From Prorocentrum cordatum (taxonomy: Eukaryota; Sar; Dinophyceae; Prorocentrales; Prorocentraceae), in NCBI GenBank assembly GCA_963575745.1, contig CAUYUJ010014337.1:182821-246820 (forward strand): a DNA stretch of 64,000 bases, written 5' to 3'. The translations under genes were made by a program, and so were the position numbers. Positions 10,683 to 21,690 of the stretch are shown here, piece after piece. Numbering within the stretch: position 1 is the stretch's first letter; the number at the start of each line of letters is the position of its first letter. Below the pieces are notes generated by a model that searched no databases, was not told the DNA's origin, and saw only the letters and a program-made list of their open reading frames with translations.

Positions 10683-13514
10683 CTTATCGTCGGACGGCAT
10701 CGTCAAATCAGACCTCCTCACAAGGAATCAGGAAACTGTCCTCTCGCAAATGCAGGGTACATGCTTGGTCCGGCCGCCGAGGACCCCTTGTAAGAAATAC
10801 CCTAAGGTGCACCTGGCCGTGCTCTCACTCCTGTCCTCGCGGCATCCCTCCTCCCTCGAGGCTTCCCGGCCGTGCTTCTCCCGCTCCTCTCCCCGTCTTC
10901 TTCACCTCTGCTAGCATTAAGGTGAGCTGCGGGGGAGTCATGTCTTATGCCGTCCTTGTCGTCGGACGACAACGACGCCGTCATGCCCATCATCGGCTTC
11001 TGCACGGTGTAGATCTTCACGTTCCAACCGAACTCAGGCCGCTGCAGGTACGTGAGGCGGTAAGACGGCTGTCCGTGCGACACGGCGACGTAGACGCCGT
11101 TAGCCTGCAGCACCCGCGACACCTCCTGGAGCAGCTTCTGAGCATTGTGGGTGGATCCCTCCCCGCACAGGATCGAGTCCAGAGTCGCCTTATGTGACCC
11201 TTCCTGGGAACCTTCGACCAACCAATAAGGCAAGACTTAGCGGCACTTGCGGCCGATAACGTAGAGACACCTCAACGACACGTAGGGGCGCTTAGCGGCA
11301 CCGAAAAGCATCTCGACCGCACGCGCGCGCGCGTGGTCGCCGCGAACGAGCAATCTCCTGGGATGTGCGCAGCGCGATGGAGGGGAGGGCGAATGCGAGG
11401 CTGTTAGGAGGACGACGGGGGGAGATGAGCGAGGGCGCCACGATGCACCACAAGGAGCCGCTGAGTCGTGGAACAGAGGCCAGTATCGACTCGACTAGTT
11501 CTGTAAGGAAGGTCCCCAAGAAGGGCGACAGAATTCGCCTTGTCGACAACCACGTTAAAATTCTGGTCGGGCAACTCCATCGCTCGGCCGTCCATCTGGA
11601 CGTAGGTCATGCCCGGCTTGTCGCGGTACTTGTCCTGCATCGCCTTCACCACCACGCTGGAGATGTCGATGTTCGTGATGTTTTGGAAGCCTTGTTGGCT
11701 GCCCTTCCATCATTCTCTTCCCTCTGCCTCCCGGCAACTACCACTAGCTACACAAGTGATGATGCATGCCTGGTGCCCCACCTGCTTTGTGCCCCAATTA
11801 TATCAGCTTCAAGGCGCCTGCACCGTGCGCGACTGCTACGCTCGAACACACTATCTACTACACGTCCTCCCAGATGCCCCCACTATGACACTGGGGGAAG
11901 GAATACGAGGAAGAGCTCCCCTGAGTGAGTACAGGGCTTCGATACGACAAGACGCGCGTCTGCGGAAAGGTCCGCTGGCCCCACTTGGATGAAAGAGTGG
12001 GAGGAGAAGCACCAGCAGAACCGAGATGTGGAGGTAAAACAATGGTTCATGCCACCACGGGGACGCAGGATGACACGGGACGGAGCAAGCGCGGCCCCCC
12101 CTCCCCCATCCCCTCAATCCCCTGCCGTCACTCCTGCACCATCCAACCCACCAAGATCGGACGTTGCAAAACAATCGAACAACACAACACAGAACGGCAG
12201 AACTCCAAACCGAATCTTCTGCCGCATCTTTCGAGCCCGATCGATCCGTGAAGGTGCCAGGGCATGACACCGGACGGAAACGCTCGGTGTGAAAAACATG
12301 CACCGCCAAGCTCTCAGGGCCCATCCAGTCCCTCCCGTCCACCACCCCACTAAGGCGATGACCCTCTTCGTACATCTCCTCGCTGAGGCGCGAGTTCCCG
12401 GCGCCGAGCATCAGGATGCTGCTGCTGGGCTGCACGTACTCCAGGAGCGTGTCCTGGGGGACTTACCCAGAAATGCGCAGGCAAGCACAGCTGAGGACAA
12501 GCTCGCAGATCCAGAGCATCCTGGAGAGGGGTCCAACCACGTGCACTTGTGGGTACCGCAATATGAGTACAGCTTTCTATGGAGCTCCCTGTGTGGCCAC
12601 GAGCGTTTGAGTGGCGTGCCGAGACGAGGCACGGACGCCATGCGAACCCTGCCACTGGGGCCTCTGGTGGAGCTCGTGGAGGGAGGGAGGGAGGGAGGGG
12701 GGGAGACGATGGAGGACGAGAGGCATTAGCGAGAGGGGTGTGAGAGGGAAGTCGCCGGCGAGAGTGCGGCTCCTGAGTAAATAGGGGAGCGTTCCCGAGC
12801 GGGAGAGCGACTCCAGAGCGCCGAGAGAATGAGTAAGGCATGAGTTGTGAAGAGGACTCCAGCGAGATTTCGATCCGTAAAGAAATTGCGACGACAGCTG
12901 TCGCCAAAGCCCGATTTCTCAATGGGCTGTTAAGAAGTGCCAAGAGGAGGCCGTTTATGTGGTAAACTGAGGGCTTGTAGAAAAGAAGGTGCGAACCCAG
13001 GGAAGGGCACTTCATTTGAAGATTGCAATGCACGGGAAGAGGGAAACAACAATACGTACTTTTGAAAACGAATGCAACAACAATCCGCACCGCGGAATCC
13101 CGCACCCAGGGACTCCGTAAGACCGTTTGCCCCCCTCACCCTGACCATCAAGCCACGCACCCGTCGAATGCGGCACCGAGCAAATCCTGCGGCAACTCAT
13201 GGGAGCTGCCTTTACAATATTGATGGCTCGTGCGAGTCGGTGCTCATCGACGCTAGATCGAAGCTAATCGACGATGGTCGACGCTAAATCGACGCTTAAC
13301 CTGCGTCTCCTCGACTACGAGACGCCAGCGCACGCCCATGCACTCTAAAGACGGAAGTGCGAGGACACACACGGCTTCCATCATCTCCTACCGAACAACT
13401 CTGGCACCCGACAGAGGTCTCCTTCAGGCCCGCCCAGCGCTGGTACCAGTCGAAGGGCTCGGGGTCCCGCGTATAGCGCTCCTCCCAATACTCCGCCTTG
13501 CCGTACTGCGCCAT
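10647..13514 (-). CDS. METTL13/EEF1AKMT4-like SAM-dependent methyltransferase (5 exons)
   Basis: A small class I methyltransferase, by family probably a protein-lysine methyltransferase related to the eEF1A methyltransferases. It is coded by exons 13,514-13,422, 12,453-12,363, 11,690-11,539, 11,188-10,955 and 10,682-10,647. Spliced length is 606 nt (201 residues), all junctions are in phase, and the size suits the short members of the family. The N-terminus has the signature YWEERYTRDPEPFDWY (about 9-24). Motif I is ILMLGAGNSRLS (44-55). The acidic residue of the next strand is Asp70 in NIDIS. The FNVVVDK strand is followed by LDSILCGEG, and EVSRVLQANGVY is the late beta-strand region. The usual Gly of DKGTLDS is Ala here. 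The start is set by homology: the ATG gives MAQYG directly before the signature. Donors are GA, GT, GC and GA, all with AG acceptors, a dinoflagellate trait. The last exon (11 residues, THMHIAC) is less certain than the others. The precise substrate cannot be read from the sequence. Confidence 0.85.
10955..11188 (-). CDS. Methyltransferase exon 4
   Basis: It begins after CATAAG with GCGACTCTG and encodes ATLDSILCGEG through FGWNVKIYTVQKPMMG and LSSDDK (78 codons). The chosen 3' end is a GA donor (GACAAG before GACGGC). Reading through instead would add a non-family tail. Confidence 0.8.
11539..11690 (-). CDS. Methyltransferase exon 3
   Basis: It begins after AACAAG with GCTTCC and encodes GFQNITNIDISSVVVKAM through FNVVVDK. 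It ends GACAAG before GCGAAT, a GC donor. Confidence 0.85.
12363..12453 (-). CDS. Methyltransferase exon 2 (SAM-binding motif I)
   Basis: It begins after CCCAG with GACACGCTC, encodes the GAGNSRLS motif and ends in phase 1 at GAAGAGG before GTCATC (GT donor). Intron 1 (12,454-13,421) carries a family C repeat near its 5' end on this strand. Confidence 0.85.
13422..13514 (-). CDS. Methyltransferase exon 1
   Basis: Thirty-one codons from ATG to ...GLK. The exon ends AAG before GAGACC, a GA donor. Joining to exon 2 gives WAGLKDTLLEYVQPS, which restores the expected family spacing. Confidence 0.85.
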
Positions 13515-14369
13515 CGCGCCGGCCAGGGGGGGGGTCTGCTCCGCAAGGGGGAGCGACGCAGAGGGCAGCTGTGGCAGGACGCCCTGTCGCCTTGACCAGG
13601 AGGGAGAGGATAGGGCCTGGCAGCGAGCCAGGGGGGGGCGGGTGTGGAAAGGAACGGCCACCTGAGCAGGCCCCACCCCTCTTTCGGAAGGCGTGATGGG
13701 GGCAGATGCACGGGGCCGTCGAGAGGGGTCGCCCCCAGTCAATGGGGCTCCCCTTGCATTCTCGGAAGGCTGACCTCGAGACCGCCCCCTAGCCCCAAGC
13801 ATCCGACGATACGATTTTCTCAATGGCGCCGCCCAAGAGGTGTGGGCCCCTTCCCCTCCTCTTCGATCGCGAGGAGGACGGCGACGAGGAGGCAGGACGA
13901 GGAGGACGGCGACGAGGAGGAAGGACGATGAGACGGCTGCAAATTGCTTCAGGGGGCTTTAGGGGAGTGTGCGCCTCCTCCTCCTCATCCTCCTCCTCCT
14001 TCGCCTCCATCTCCTCGTTCACCTCCTCGCCCTCCAACCCTCATCCCCCTCTTCCCCCTTATCCCCTCCTCCTCTTACTCCGCCCTTCTCCTCATGAGGA
14101 GCTCCGCTCCGTCGCACCCCCCCGGGGTGTCAGTAGGGCGAGACGGGCGCTTCGCCCGAGACTTCCTCGCCATGTGTGATCCTGCAGCTGAAAACTTGCG
14201 GCAATTGCGCGGATGTGGCCCTCGCCGCAGCTCAGCGCAGTCTTACACGCTTGCAGCTGTTACGGGAATGGGGATGTGGGGAGCTCCTTCTCGAGATGGG
14301 GTTCTCGCCGGGAATTTCCATGCAAGCCCAGATGGCCAGAACGTGGAACATGTGTGGCGACTGTGATGA
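13515..14369. other. Upstream of methyltransferase; pyrimidine-rich on plus strand
   Basis: It holds the 5' flank of the methyltransferase and a CTC/CCT-rich block (13,975-14,100). A plus-strand open stretch at 14,176-14,380 has a CxxC near its start and CGDC near its end. It has no codon bias or donor, so it is not called. Confidence 0.35.
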
Positions 14370-14475
14370 TCGACGGCGGTTCCTCTTCGACATTGGGGCT
14401 CTCCGAGGCCCGGTAAGGGTCCCCAGAGGCCCAGAATAGCAAGCAACCGCCCGCCGTGATTATTTCATGACTCGA
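14370..14475 (+). repeat. Dispersed repeat family B
   Basis: It contains the CCGAGGCCCGGTAAGGGTCCCCAGAGGCC core followed by a CGCCGTGATTATTTCATGA-type tail as in the 30,560 and 44,105 copies. It lacks the left part of the family. Confidence 0.5.
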
Positions 14476-14599
14476 GGGGGTCCGGGGGCGCAGCTCTTGC
14501 TTCCGCCGCCTTCCACCCGCGGGGCCGCCCCCGGCTTGCTTCCGCCGCCCCCTCCGCCGCCACCCCCCGAGGGCGGGGGGGCCTTCCCGCGCGCGGGCG

Positions 14600-15060
14600 A
14601 GAAGAGCCCCCCTGGCGATGGGCGCCCGGCGGGAGCGAGCCGTGCGAGACGGGACGGCGGGCCACGGCGGCGACCCGGCAGGCGGCGGCGGCGACGGCGG
14701 CGGCGGCGGCGACGACGGACGGCGGCGGCAGCGTCGGAGGCCAGGCCAGCGGCGGCGGCGGCGGCGAATCCGCCGCGCGCGCCTGCGAGGCCGAGAGCCC
14801 GGGCCGCGCGCCGACGGCGGCGGCCGGCGGCGCCGGCGCGGGCGGCTGCTGGCCGTCCTCTCGCCAGGTCGTCGTCCGCCGCCGCCGCCCGCGGGCGCCC
14901 GTCGTCGCCACGGTGCCGCACTCGCCGTGCGTCCGTCGCCGCGGTCGTCGTCGTCGCCGCCGCCCGCCGCCGTCGTCATCGTCGCCGCAGGTCGGCGTCG
15001 TCGGTCGGCACCGTCCTCCGTGCCGTCAGCCATCGTGGCAGAACGCGGGGCGGAGGTGTC
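14600..15060. repeat. GC-only trinucleotide-rich block (CGG/GGC/CGT)
   Basis: Imperfect CGG, GGC and GTC triplets leave long Arg/Ala/Gly frames open on both strands. No conserved protein is visible. Confidence 0.6.
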
Positions 15061-16059
15061 CAGCAGCTGTCGGTCTGGTGGCCGCGTTCGGGTTCCAGGG
15101 GCAGGGCCGGATGTAATAACGTCAGTAAGGCTACCAACTGATTGGCGACCATCAGCTAATTGCAGCAAGCAACACTGACCCCGATAATGGCGCATACAAG
15201 ATACCACGCAAATCGTGCCATGCCCAGTGAAATCATGCAAATTTCGACCTCGACCCTTACATCACCCCGTGCGCATTATCTGCGCTAAGTGGTTGTCTTT
15301 CCCCATGTCTGTTATGCACGCCATAATTTGCTAATTGGGGGTGGGGCGCTATTGTTGACACAGACACCAGGCTGCTGACTACCCCCGCATATCGCAACAC
15401 TGCATACTTAATCAACTCGACTACGCAGAAAACGCGACACGGTCGTCGAGGGATGATGGGGGCACAAATCACGGACAGGACAGATGACAAGAAGGATGCC
15501 ACCACAGCTGAAATCGAGTAAGATGGCGAGGTAGTCAGCCTGCAACGCTACGACTTATTCGGTCCACCGTGGCTCTTAGAGCTGCCCAGCTGCCCCGCTA
15601 CCCCCCTTCTCCCGTCCTACTGCTTCGCATCCTCCGCGTCCTCCCACGCAGGCCGCCCAAGCGGGGTCGGAAGCGACGGGACCCGAAGACCGCGCTGCAT
15701 CGGCGATGCATCGGCGACGCCAGGGTCCAGAACATGTGTGAAACAAAAAAGAAATGCGTGATAACAAAAACGAGTGTGATGAAAAGCATGAGTATGTTAT
15801 CGCATGTGTTTTACAACATTTTGCCACACTTGCTTTTCCACTCTGGGAGGCCAGGGTCCAACCTCTCATTCCGGGACGCGTTACGGGTCAGCGGACCCAG
15901 GCCAGCCAGGGCCATATCACGAATGTGGGCTGGCCGCGACGACATTCCAAAAAAGCGCCACCAGCGCACGCTGACACCAGCGCGCACCGACCGCAGTAAT
16001 TAGCAGGACGGTAACGAACAGCTCCACCACGCCCCGCATATTCGACGCCCTGCTTTTTT
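15061..16059. other. Mostly unique intergenic sequence
   Basis: Less GC-rich than its neighbours, with an A-rich patch at 15,740-15,800 and a short GCATCGGCGATGCATCGGCGA motif like the core of family J near 15,698. No gene is supported. Confidence 0.35.
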
Positions 16060-16205
16060 CAATACGGAACCCCCGGAAGTCCCGACCCTTTCCCCGGGAC
16101 TGGCTTTTCGTCCCGAGTCGTTCTGTTGACGCTCCCGAGGCCCAGCGAGGGCCCCCCGAGGCCGAAACTCGACAAAACCCTCCCGTACAGATTTTTGCTT
16201 TACGA
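16060..16205 (+). repeat. Dispersed repeat family B
   Basis: It contains CCCCGGGACTGGCTTTTCGTCC, GAGTCGTTCTGTTGACG and CCCGAGGCCCAGCGAGGGCCCC, in the same order as other copies. Confidence 0.6.
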
Positions 16206-16615
16206 CGCGATCATGTCTGGGACCAGCTCCACCACGCCCCGAAAAGCAGCCCGACAAAATGCCTCCGGGGCGACGGGCCGCCGCCCCCCTCCACCAGCTC
16301 GGCCGGCCCTCTCGCCACGCCTCGCCCGGCTCCCTTCGGGCACGCCGTGCCCCGAAGCCCCCGCGAGCCGCGGCGATGCTCCGCGCGCCCGCGCCGCCGC
16401 CGCCAACCCCCCCGCACCCGCTGGAGAGGGCGGGCGGTCCGGACCCTCATGGCCCAAGGGCGACCCATGGGGGGGGGGGGGGGGGAGTTCACGAGTGCAC
16501 TCTGTTTTTGGGCCCAGGGGGCCTCCTGCCGGGCCCTAGAGAGGGCCCCGTAGGGCCCCTGTTCTGCAGCGCTCGCTGCCTCTCCCGTTCCCTGACCTCC
16601 CAGCGCCCTAAAAAT

Positions 16616-16720
16616 AACACTCCAGACCTGTAAACCGATCTGGACTGCCTCAAGCCTCGACAGAAATCAGGGAGTCCACGTCCTGGTGCTCTCTGCTGGC
16701 CCTCCTGGCAGGTCAGGACC
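16616..16720 (+). repeat. Dispersed repeat family A
   Basis: It matches the reverse complement of 509-577 over CACTCCAGACCTGTAAACC, TCTGGACTGCCTCAA and GGCCCTCCTGGCAGGTC. The flanks 16,206-16,615 and 16,721-17,426 are GC-rich with a short poly-G tract at 16,470-16,484 and no supported gene. Confidence 0.55.
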
Positions 16721-17426
16721 ATCGCCCCCCATGACGCGACGCCCGACGGCCGTCTCTGCGTGCCCCGCTGGGCGGGCGCCCCGGTCAGGGCACGCCCAGG
16801 AGGCGTGCGCGGGGGCCCCTCCTGGGCCCCTCTGGGAGAGGGGCCCCGCCGGGCTCGGTGAGGCGGTCGGCCGACGTCGCCCCGGTCGTCTGCCCCCCCC
16901 CCGGCCGCCAAGAGCTGGCGGCGCTATATAGCGGGGGGCAGGGGGATCCCGGGAGGGGGGAAGGCTTCTCAGAAGGAAGCTCCTGCTCAGAAGGCGCCTG
17001 TCTTACATCCGTAAAGAAGGCCCGCGCCTTCTAATCAGCAGGGGTGCTTCTAAGGGACCTTCACCCCTCCCCCTACCCCCCTCCGCGCGTGGCAGAGAGA
17101 GGCGGAAACGCCTCGTGGGGTATACACTTTCCAGCCGCCCGAGGGGCAGGCGTTCCCGACGGCGGACGAGTTTATGTTCTGCCGTTCTTCGCCCACTGAC
17201 AGACGCGAAAACGCCACGCGAAGTGGTCTTCGCCGGTCTTTGGTTTGTTTTGCCGGCGGAAGACAGCGCGTGCGCGCTCCACCCCGAGGCGCGCGACTTT
17301 GGAGTCCCGAAACGGTGCAGCGACAGACCGTGCGGGGACCTCGAAGTCCCCCCAAGACCTCACCGCACGGTCCATCAACGCGCGGTGCTGAGGCCTCGGA
17401 TGCCCCAGTCGCCCGAGACGTTCTTT

Positions 17427-17582
17427 ACCAGCCTCGAACGGATCCCTATCCCTATGATTGACATGCCAAAAAGCGACGACAATCTTAGGGATGCGCCCTC
17501 AAAAGGTAAGGGAATCCCTCAGATTGGCATCGTGATGAGAAGATGCCCAGCATAGGGATAGGGATATGCTCCAGGCTGGTAA
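17427..17582. mobile_element. Family G fold-back element (MITE-like)
   Basis: It starts TTACCAGCCTCGAACGGATC and CCTATCCCTATG, and ends CATAGGGATAGGGATATG and CAGGCTGGTAAG, so the last 30 or so bases are an imperfect inverted repeat of the first. The interior has a second inverted pair (CAATCTTAGGGAT and AGGGAATCCCTCAGATTG). Full copies are at 19,353 and 34,604, with an end at 1-30. Confidence 0.7.
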
Positions 17583-17754
17583 GTCCTCGGAGAAGGACCC
17601 GAGTCCCACAGCCGTGCGGCGACCCTGCATCCCCACCGACCCACCACACCGTGGTGGTCACCACCCCGTTCTTGGGGGCCCCAAATCGACCGCCCCCTGT
17701 GCAGGACCCGTCCGGAGCGTGTGTGAAAGCTGCGCAGCGCGCTGCGCTGCTGAA

Positions 17755-17990
17755 CTTGGGCGCCCGAGTTATCTGGGGTAACTCGGGTCCGGGGTAACTC
17801 GGGTTTGGATTCCCGACAAAAACGGACCCGGGTTAGCCCTGGCCCGAAATGCCTCTGATGATTTGGGGCTCTGGACGCCCGAATTATCCGGGGTAACTCG
17901 GGTCCGGGGCAACTCGGGTTCGGATTCCCAGAAAACGAACCCGAGATAGCCCTCACCCGAATTACCCCTGATGACTCGGGGCTCTGATGG
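17755..17990. repeat. Family F palindromic repeat, two tandem units
   Basis: Two units of about 118 bp are built of GGGGTAACTCGGGTCCGGGG, its near-complement CCCGAGTTACCCC, and a GATGATT-GGGGCTCT joint. Another two-unit copy is at 41,525-41,762. Confidence 0.7.
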
Positions 17991-18064
17991 ACGTGCGGCC
18001 CCCCCAACGCAAGAGACCTCGCCATCCCCAGACCCCCGACGCCAAGACTCCGCCAGAACGTCGG

Positions 18065-18305
18065 ACGCCCAGGTGAGCGTTTTTTTTCACTCGGCGTCTC
18101 GACATTGGGAGGAAGGGGGGGTGGAGGGACGGGGCCTGGCTCCGGACCTCTGCTTAGTGCGACTGTTTGCAGCAGTGCGTCCATCATGGGGGAGGCTCCA
18201 CCTGCTCTAAACAGGCGCCAAAAACAGCCAAAATCTGCTCCGGGGGGAGGGAGGGGGGGTGCGAGGGCCTGCGCCGATCGGCAAAAGAGCGAATAACAAA
18301 ACGAC
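18065..18305 (+). repeat. Dispersed repeat family D
   Basis: It has the same block order as 2,600-2,872 (GTGAGCG, GGCGTCTCGACATTGGG, GGACCTCTGCTTAGTGCG, GCGCCGATCGGCA) with a shorter G-rich spacer. Confidence 0.55.
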
Positions 18306-18309
18306 CCCC

Positions 18310-18660
18310 AGAGGCTTCGACCCATTCCCTGGGGCGGATGCCTCATCCTGCAAGGGCCGTTTTCTGTGACCGCCCCGAGGCCCAGCAAGGGCCCCAAGAG
18401 ACCGGCCACGGCGCAAAACAGCCTTCCGCCATGACTTTTGTGTTAGGTCAGGCATGTCCTCCTACAGGCAGATTCTGAACGAAAAAACAAAAGCAGGGTT
18501 GCTTCTAACAAGCCCACCCCCCCCTCCCCCCACCACCCTCTGCGCATGGCTGACTCATCCTGAGCCGTTTTCTGGGACCGCCCCGAGGCCCGGCAAGGGC
18601 TCCAAAAGAGGCCGGCAGCGGCGCAACACAGCCTTCCGCCGTGGCTTCTTTCTGTCACGG
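18310..18660 (+). repeat. Two family B copies in tandem
   Basis: Cores at about 18,340-18,400 and 18,550-18,610 share TCATCCTG, GCCGTTTTCTG-GACCG, CCCCGAGGCCC and GGCGCAA-ACAGCCTTCCGCC. The 18,440-18,490 stretch between them also carries GGCATGTCCTCCTACAGG, a single terminus of the family M fold-back elements. Confidence 0.5.
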
Positions 18661-18960
18661 TCGGCTAGCCGTAAGAGCGACCCTGGGTAAGAGCGACCTC
18701 TGGTGCGCAGCTTTGGAGGGCGTGAGGGAGCCACACCCGAGTGCGTGGCCCACTCCTATCGCATCGTGCTCGGCCATCGGGGGGAGCCCGAGGAGCCCGC
18801 ACCAGAGGCCACTCTGGCGAGAAGGGTCACTCCTACGTGCAGCCGACCCGGGCGCGAGGGGGGCCGGGCCTCGCCCCGCAACGGCGCAGACCAGGGCGCC
18901 GCGGGCGCGCAGGGCGCGCGCGGAGAGGAGGCCAGGGCCGCGCCCTCCCCGCGGGCTCGC

Positions 18961-20520
18961 CTCAGGGTCGGGCACTTCCTCCCACAGGGGGACCTTGAAG
19001 GAGAACTCGGCAAATCATCCGCAGCGCCACAGATGGTGAGCAGAGCACGAAAACTCGCCCCCTGACCGATTCTTCTTGCTGGCTCCTCTGGGCTACTCCT
19101 CCTGCGGAGGGGGACCTGCCCGCCTCGCAGGGCTTCGCCCCACGCGCGCCCTCCCTCGGCAGCCTCGGCAGCCTCGGCCCTCTCGGGTCGGCTCCCCCCG
19201 CGGCGGCGACGGCAGCCCGGCGGCCCCATCGCACCCGGAGGCGACGGCAGCCGCCCGCCCCTCCTGCCCGTTGCGCTCTGCCGCTCTTACGGCCGGCTCC
19301 GACGCCGCTCCGTCTCTTCCGGCTCCGTCCCCCGTGTGTGCCTGCCGGCTGCTGACCAGCCTCGAACTCCTCCCTATCCCTAAGGTGGGCGAGCAAAAAG
19401 CGAGGACAATCTCAGGGATGGGCCCTCAGAAACTGAAGGGATCCTCAAGATCGGCATCGAGGTGAGGTGATGTCAAACATAGGGATAGGGATATGTTTCA
19501 AACTGGTAAGTTGCGGCTCCGGCTCCCATTCCCGAGCCCTTTCGTTGCCGTTTCTGGTTGGCTTCTGTTTTTTCTCATAGAGCTTCCACTGTCCAGAGAC
19601 GCTTCTGAACGGAAACAGAAAGACAACGGCTCCGCCGTTTCTGGGACCGACTGAGCCGCCCCCCCCGACTCCCGATAAAAACCTCGCGTCGACAAAAAAA
19701 CACGGACTAAAGAAACAAGCGACACTACCCCATCTACGATCCCATGGGCCTTAGCATGTACCATGAATTCTGGCTCGGGCTCTTGCGTGGTATACGCCAC
19801 GGCCCCGGATGGGCCGAAGCGCAACATGGCGGGACGTAAGTGGGGTGGTGCCGTCTGTTAGTTGGCCGACACGACGCAAGGTTTGTCACTGTTTTCGGCC
19901 TCTGGGGGCCCTTGCTGGGCCTGGGGACTGTCAGAAAACGACCCAGGATGAAAAACTGGCCCGGGGAACGGGTCAGAAACCTCTGAGGGGCAACGTTGTG
20001 GAAAAAAAACGTCGGGGGGGGGTCTGGGTGGAACTGGAGCGCGCGCGATGCTCCAGCCAGCATCTCCCCCCCCTGGGGGGCGGAGGGCGGTGTGCGTGCA
20101 GGGGGCGGGTCCCGAGGGAAGCGGGGCACGGCATGTGCCCCGGGGGTGTTCCCCGGGGACAGGCTCTCTTCCCCTCGAGCCGCTGTGCTGACGGCCAGCG
20201 GGGACGGCCTCGGGAGGGCTCCCCCCCACAGGAGCCCGAGATCCGCGGCACGCCTGCGGGACTCGCTAGCCTCCAGACCACGTCCTTCACGTCGAGACGG
20301 AAGTTCGAGTGGGGGACCTGCTGCAGGATTCGCTTATCCCAAGAATCGAAATTCCCACCGAATCTACGGAATCAGTAGACAGCTCGCCGCTTGGGCCCAA
20401 CCGCCTGCCCAAACGGCGAGCATACATCGGGCGTAGCCCAGCACGCATTTGGATGCCCACGCTTCGTCCTCGTACTGCTCGCAGGCCCCCAGCACGGTGA
20501 GCGCGTTGACGGCGTCATCA
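18961..20520 (-). CDS. Unidentified gene: exon-like islands
   Basis: Several short minus-strand islands have strong G/C third-position bias and protein-like composition. Island 1 (about 20,430-20,520) includes NALTVLGACEQYEDEAWASK. Island 2 (20,271-20,363) includes FDSWDKRILQQVPHSNFR and KDVVW; it starts after TAG and ends TGGAG before GCTAGC, a GC donor. Island 3 (about 18,961-19,005) includes FSFKVPLWEEVPDPE and ends CCTGAG before GCGAGC. A further possible piece at 19,745-19,830 has an ATG and AVAYTTQEPEPEF. The order and strand suggest one gene, but the joins were not proved and island 1 lacks a clean acceptor. No family was recognised. Confidence 0.35.
19353..19512. mobile_element. Family G fold-back element
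   Basis: It begins ACCAGCCTCGAACTCC and CCTATCCCTAAG, and ends CATAGGGATAGGGATATG and CTGGTAAG. The interior matches 17,427-17,582 (GACAATCTCAGGGATG, CTCAAGATCGGCATCG). Confidence 0.7.
19885..20005 (-). repeat. Dispersed repeat family B, minus orientation
   Basis: It reads TCTGGGGGCCCTTGCTGGGC, CCCAGGATGAAAAACTGGCC and GGGGAACGGGTC, the complement order of the plus-strand copies. Confidence 0.6.
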
Positions 20521-20524
20521 GGAG

Positions 20525-20745
20525 AGCCCAAAATCGAATCGAAATGTCGGATCGGCGATCGAAATGAGTCGGACAGGCGGAAATCGGCAGCCGAGTCGGG
20601 AAAAATCGGATCGACGGAAATCGGCAGGCTGAAAAGCCTACAGTGAAAAATCGGAACCCACATCGGAATCCGGAGTCGAATCGAATCGGAATCGGAAGCA
20701 ACCGAAATCGAATCGAATCGAATCGGAGAAATCGAAATGAGCCCT
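20525..20745 (+). repeat. GAATCG-based short tandem repeat
   Basis: Degenerate iterations of AATCGAATCGGAATCGGA. A shorter cluster of the same hexamer is at 49,085-49,165. Confidence 0.75.
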
Positions 20746-20799
20746 GCGTCCCGGTCGTACCAGGGGCACACATGGGTGGCGCGCTCAGACGCCGAGAAT

Positions 20800-21570
20800 A
20801 AAACCGTCTCCGAACGGTTGCACCATAGGTTGCGTCCTCAACCACCGAAAAAAAACCGTCTGTTGGTTGCGCAATAGGTTGCGCCATCGGTCGCCGAAAA
20901 TAAAACCGTCTCCCACCGGTTGCGCCATAGGTTGAGCCCCCTGGGGCCGAGAAAAAAAACGTGTCCTATCGGTTGCGCCAGAGGTTGCGCCCTCTGCGGC
21001 CGAGAATGAAAACGTCTCTAATTGGTTGCGCCATAGGTTGCGCCCTAAACTGTCACCCATTGGTTGCGCCATAGGTTGCGCCCTCGGCGGCCGAGAAAAA
21101 GAAAGTTTCCCATTGGTTGCGTCATCGGTTGCGCCCTCGGCCGCCGAGAATATCACCGTCTCCTATCGGTTGCGCCATAGTTTGGGTCCTCTGTGGCCGA
21201 GAATAGAACCGTCTCCTATTGGCTGCGCCATAGGTTGCGCCCTCGGCGGCCGAGAAAAAACCGTTTCCTATCGGTTGCGCCATAGGTTGCGCCCTCGGCG
21301 GCCGAGAGAAAAACCATGTCCTATTGGTTGCGCCAGAGGTTGCGACCTCGGCCGCCGAGAATAAAACCGTCTCCTATGCGTCTTCGGTGGCCAAGACAAA
21401 AGCGTTTCCTGTAGGTTGCGCCATAGGTCGCGCCCTCGGCCGCCGAGAATGAAAACCGTCTCCTATCTGTTGCGCCATAGGTTGAGCCCTCGAAGCTAAT
21501 AATAAAACCGTGTCCTATTGGTTACGGCATAGGTTGTGCCGTCTGCTGCCGAGAGTAAAACCGTCGCGTA
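20800..21570 (+). repeat. Minisatellite, about 60-bp unit (family I)
   Basis: About a dozen units contain ACCGTCTCCTATCGG, TTGCGCCATAGGTTGCGCC and CTCGGCGGCCGAGAA. Units vary by a few bases. No gene is supported. Confidence 0.85.
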
Positions 21571-21579
21571 ACGAGTGCG

Positions 21580-21690
21580 ACCAGTCAGTATAGTTCAGTT
21601 CAGTTCAATTCAGTTCAGTCTACTTCAGTCCAGTCCAGTCCAGTTTACCTCGCGAGAAACAGTCCAGTCCAGTTTACCTCGACAAGTGTT
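21580..21690 (+). repeat. CAGTT/CAGTC short tandem repeat
   Basis: Iterated CAGTTCAGTT shades into CAGTCCAGTCCAG, then a duplicated TTTACCTCG phrase. Confidence 0.75.

Noticed and set aside
14176-14439. Plus-strand frame with CGNC and CGDC pairs
   Set aside because: Mixed third-position use, no donor, and it merges into a family B repeat. It may deserve a search but is not supported.
14260-15240. 326-codon minus-strand frame
   Set aside because: Arg/Ala/Gly-rich from GC triplets, also open on the other strand.
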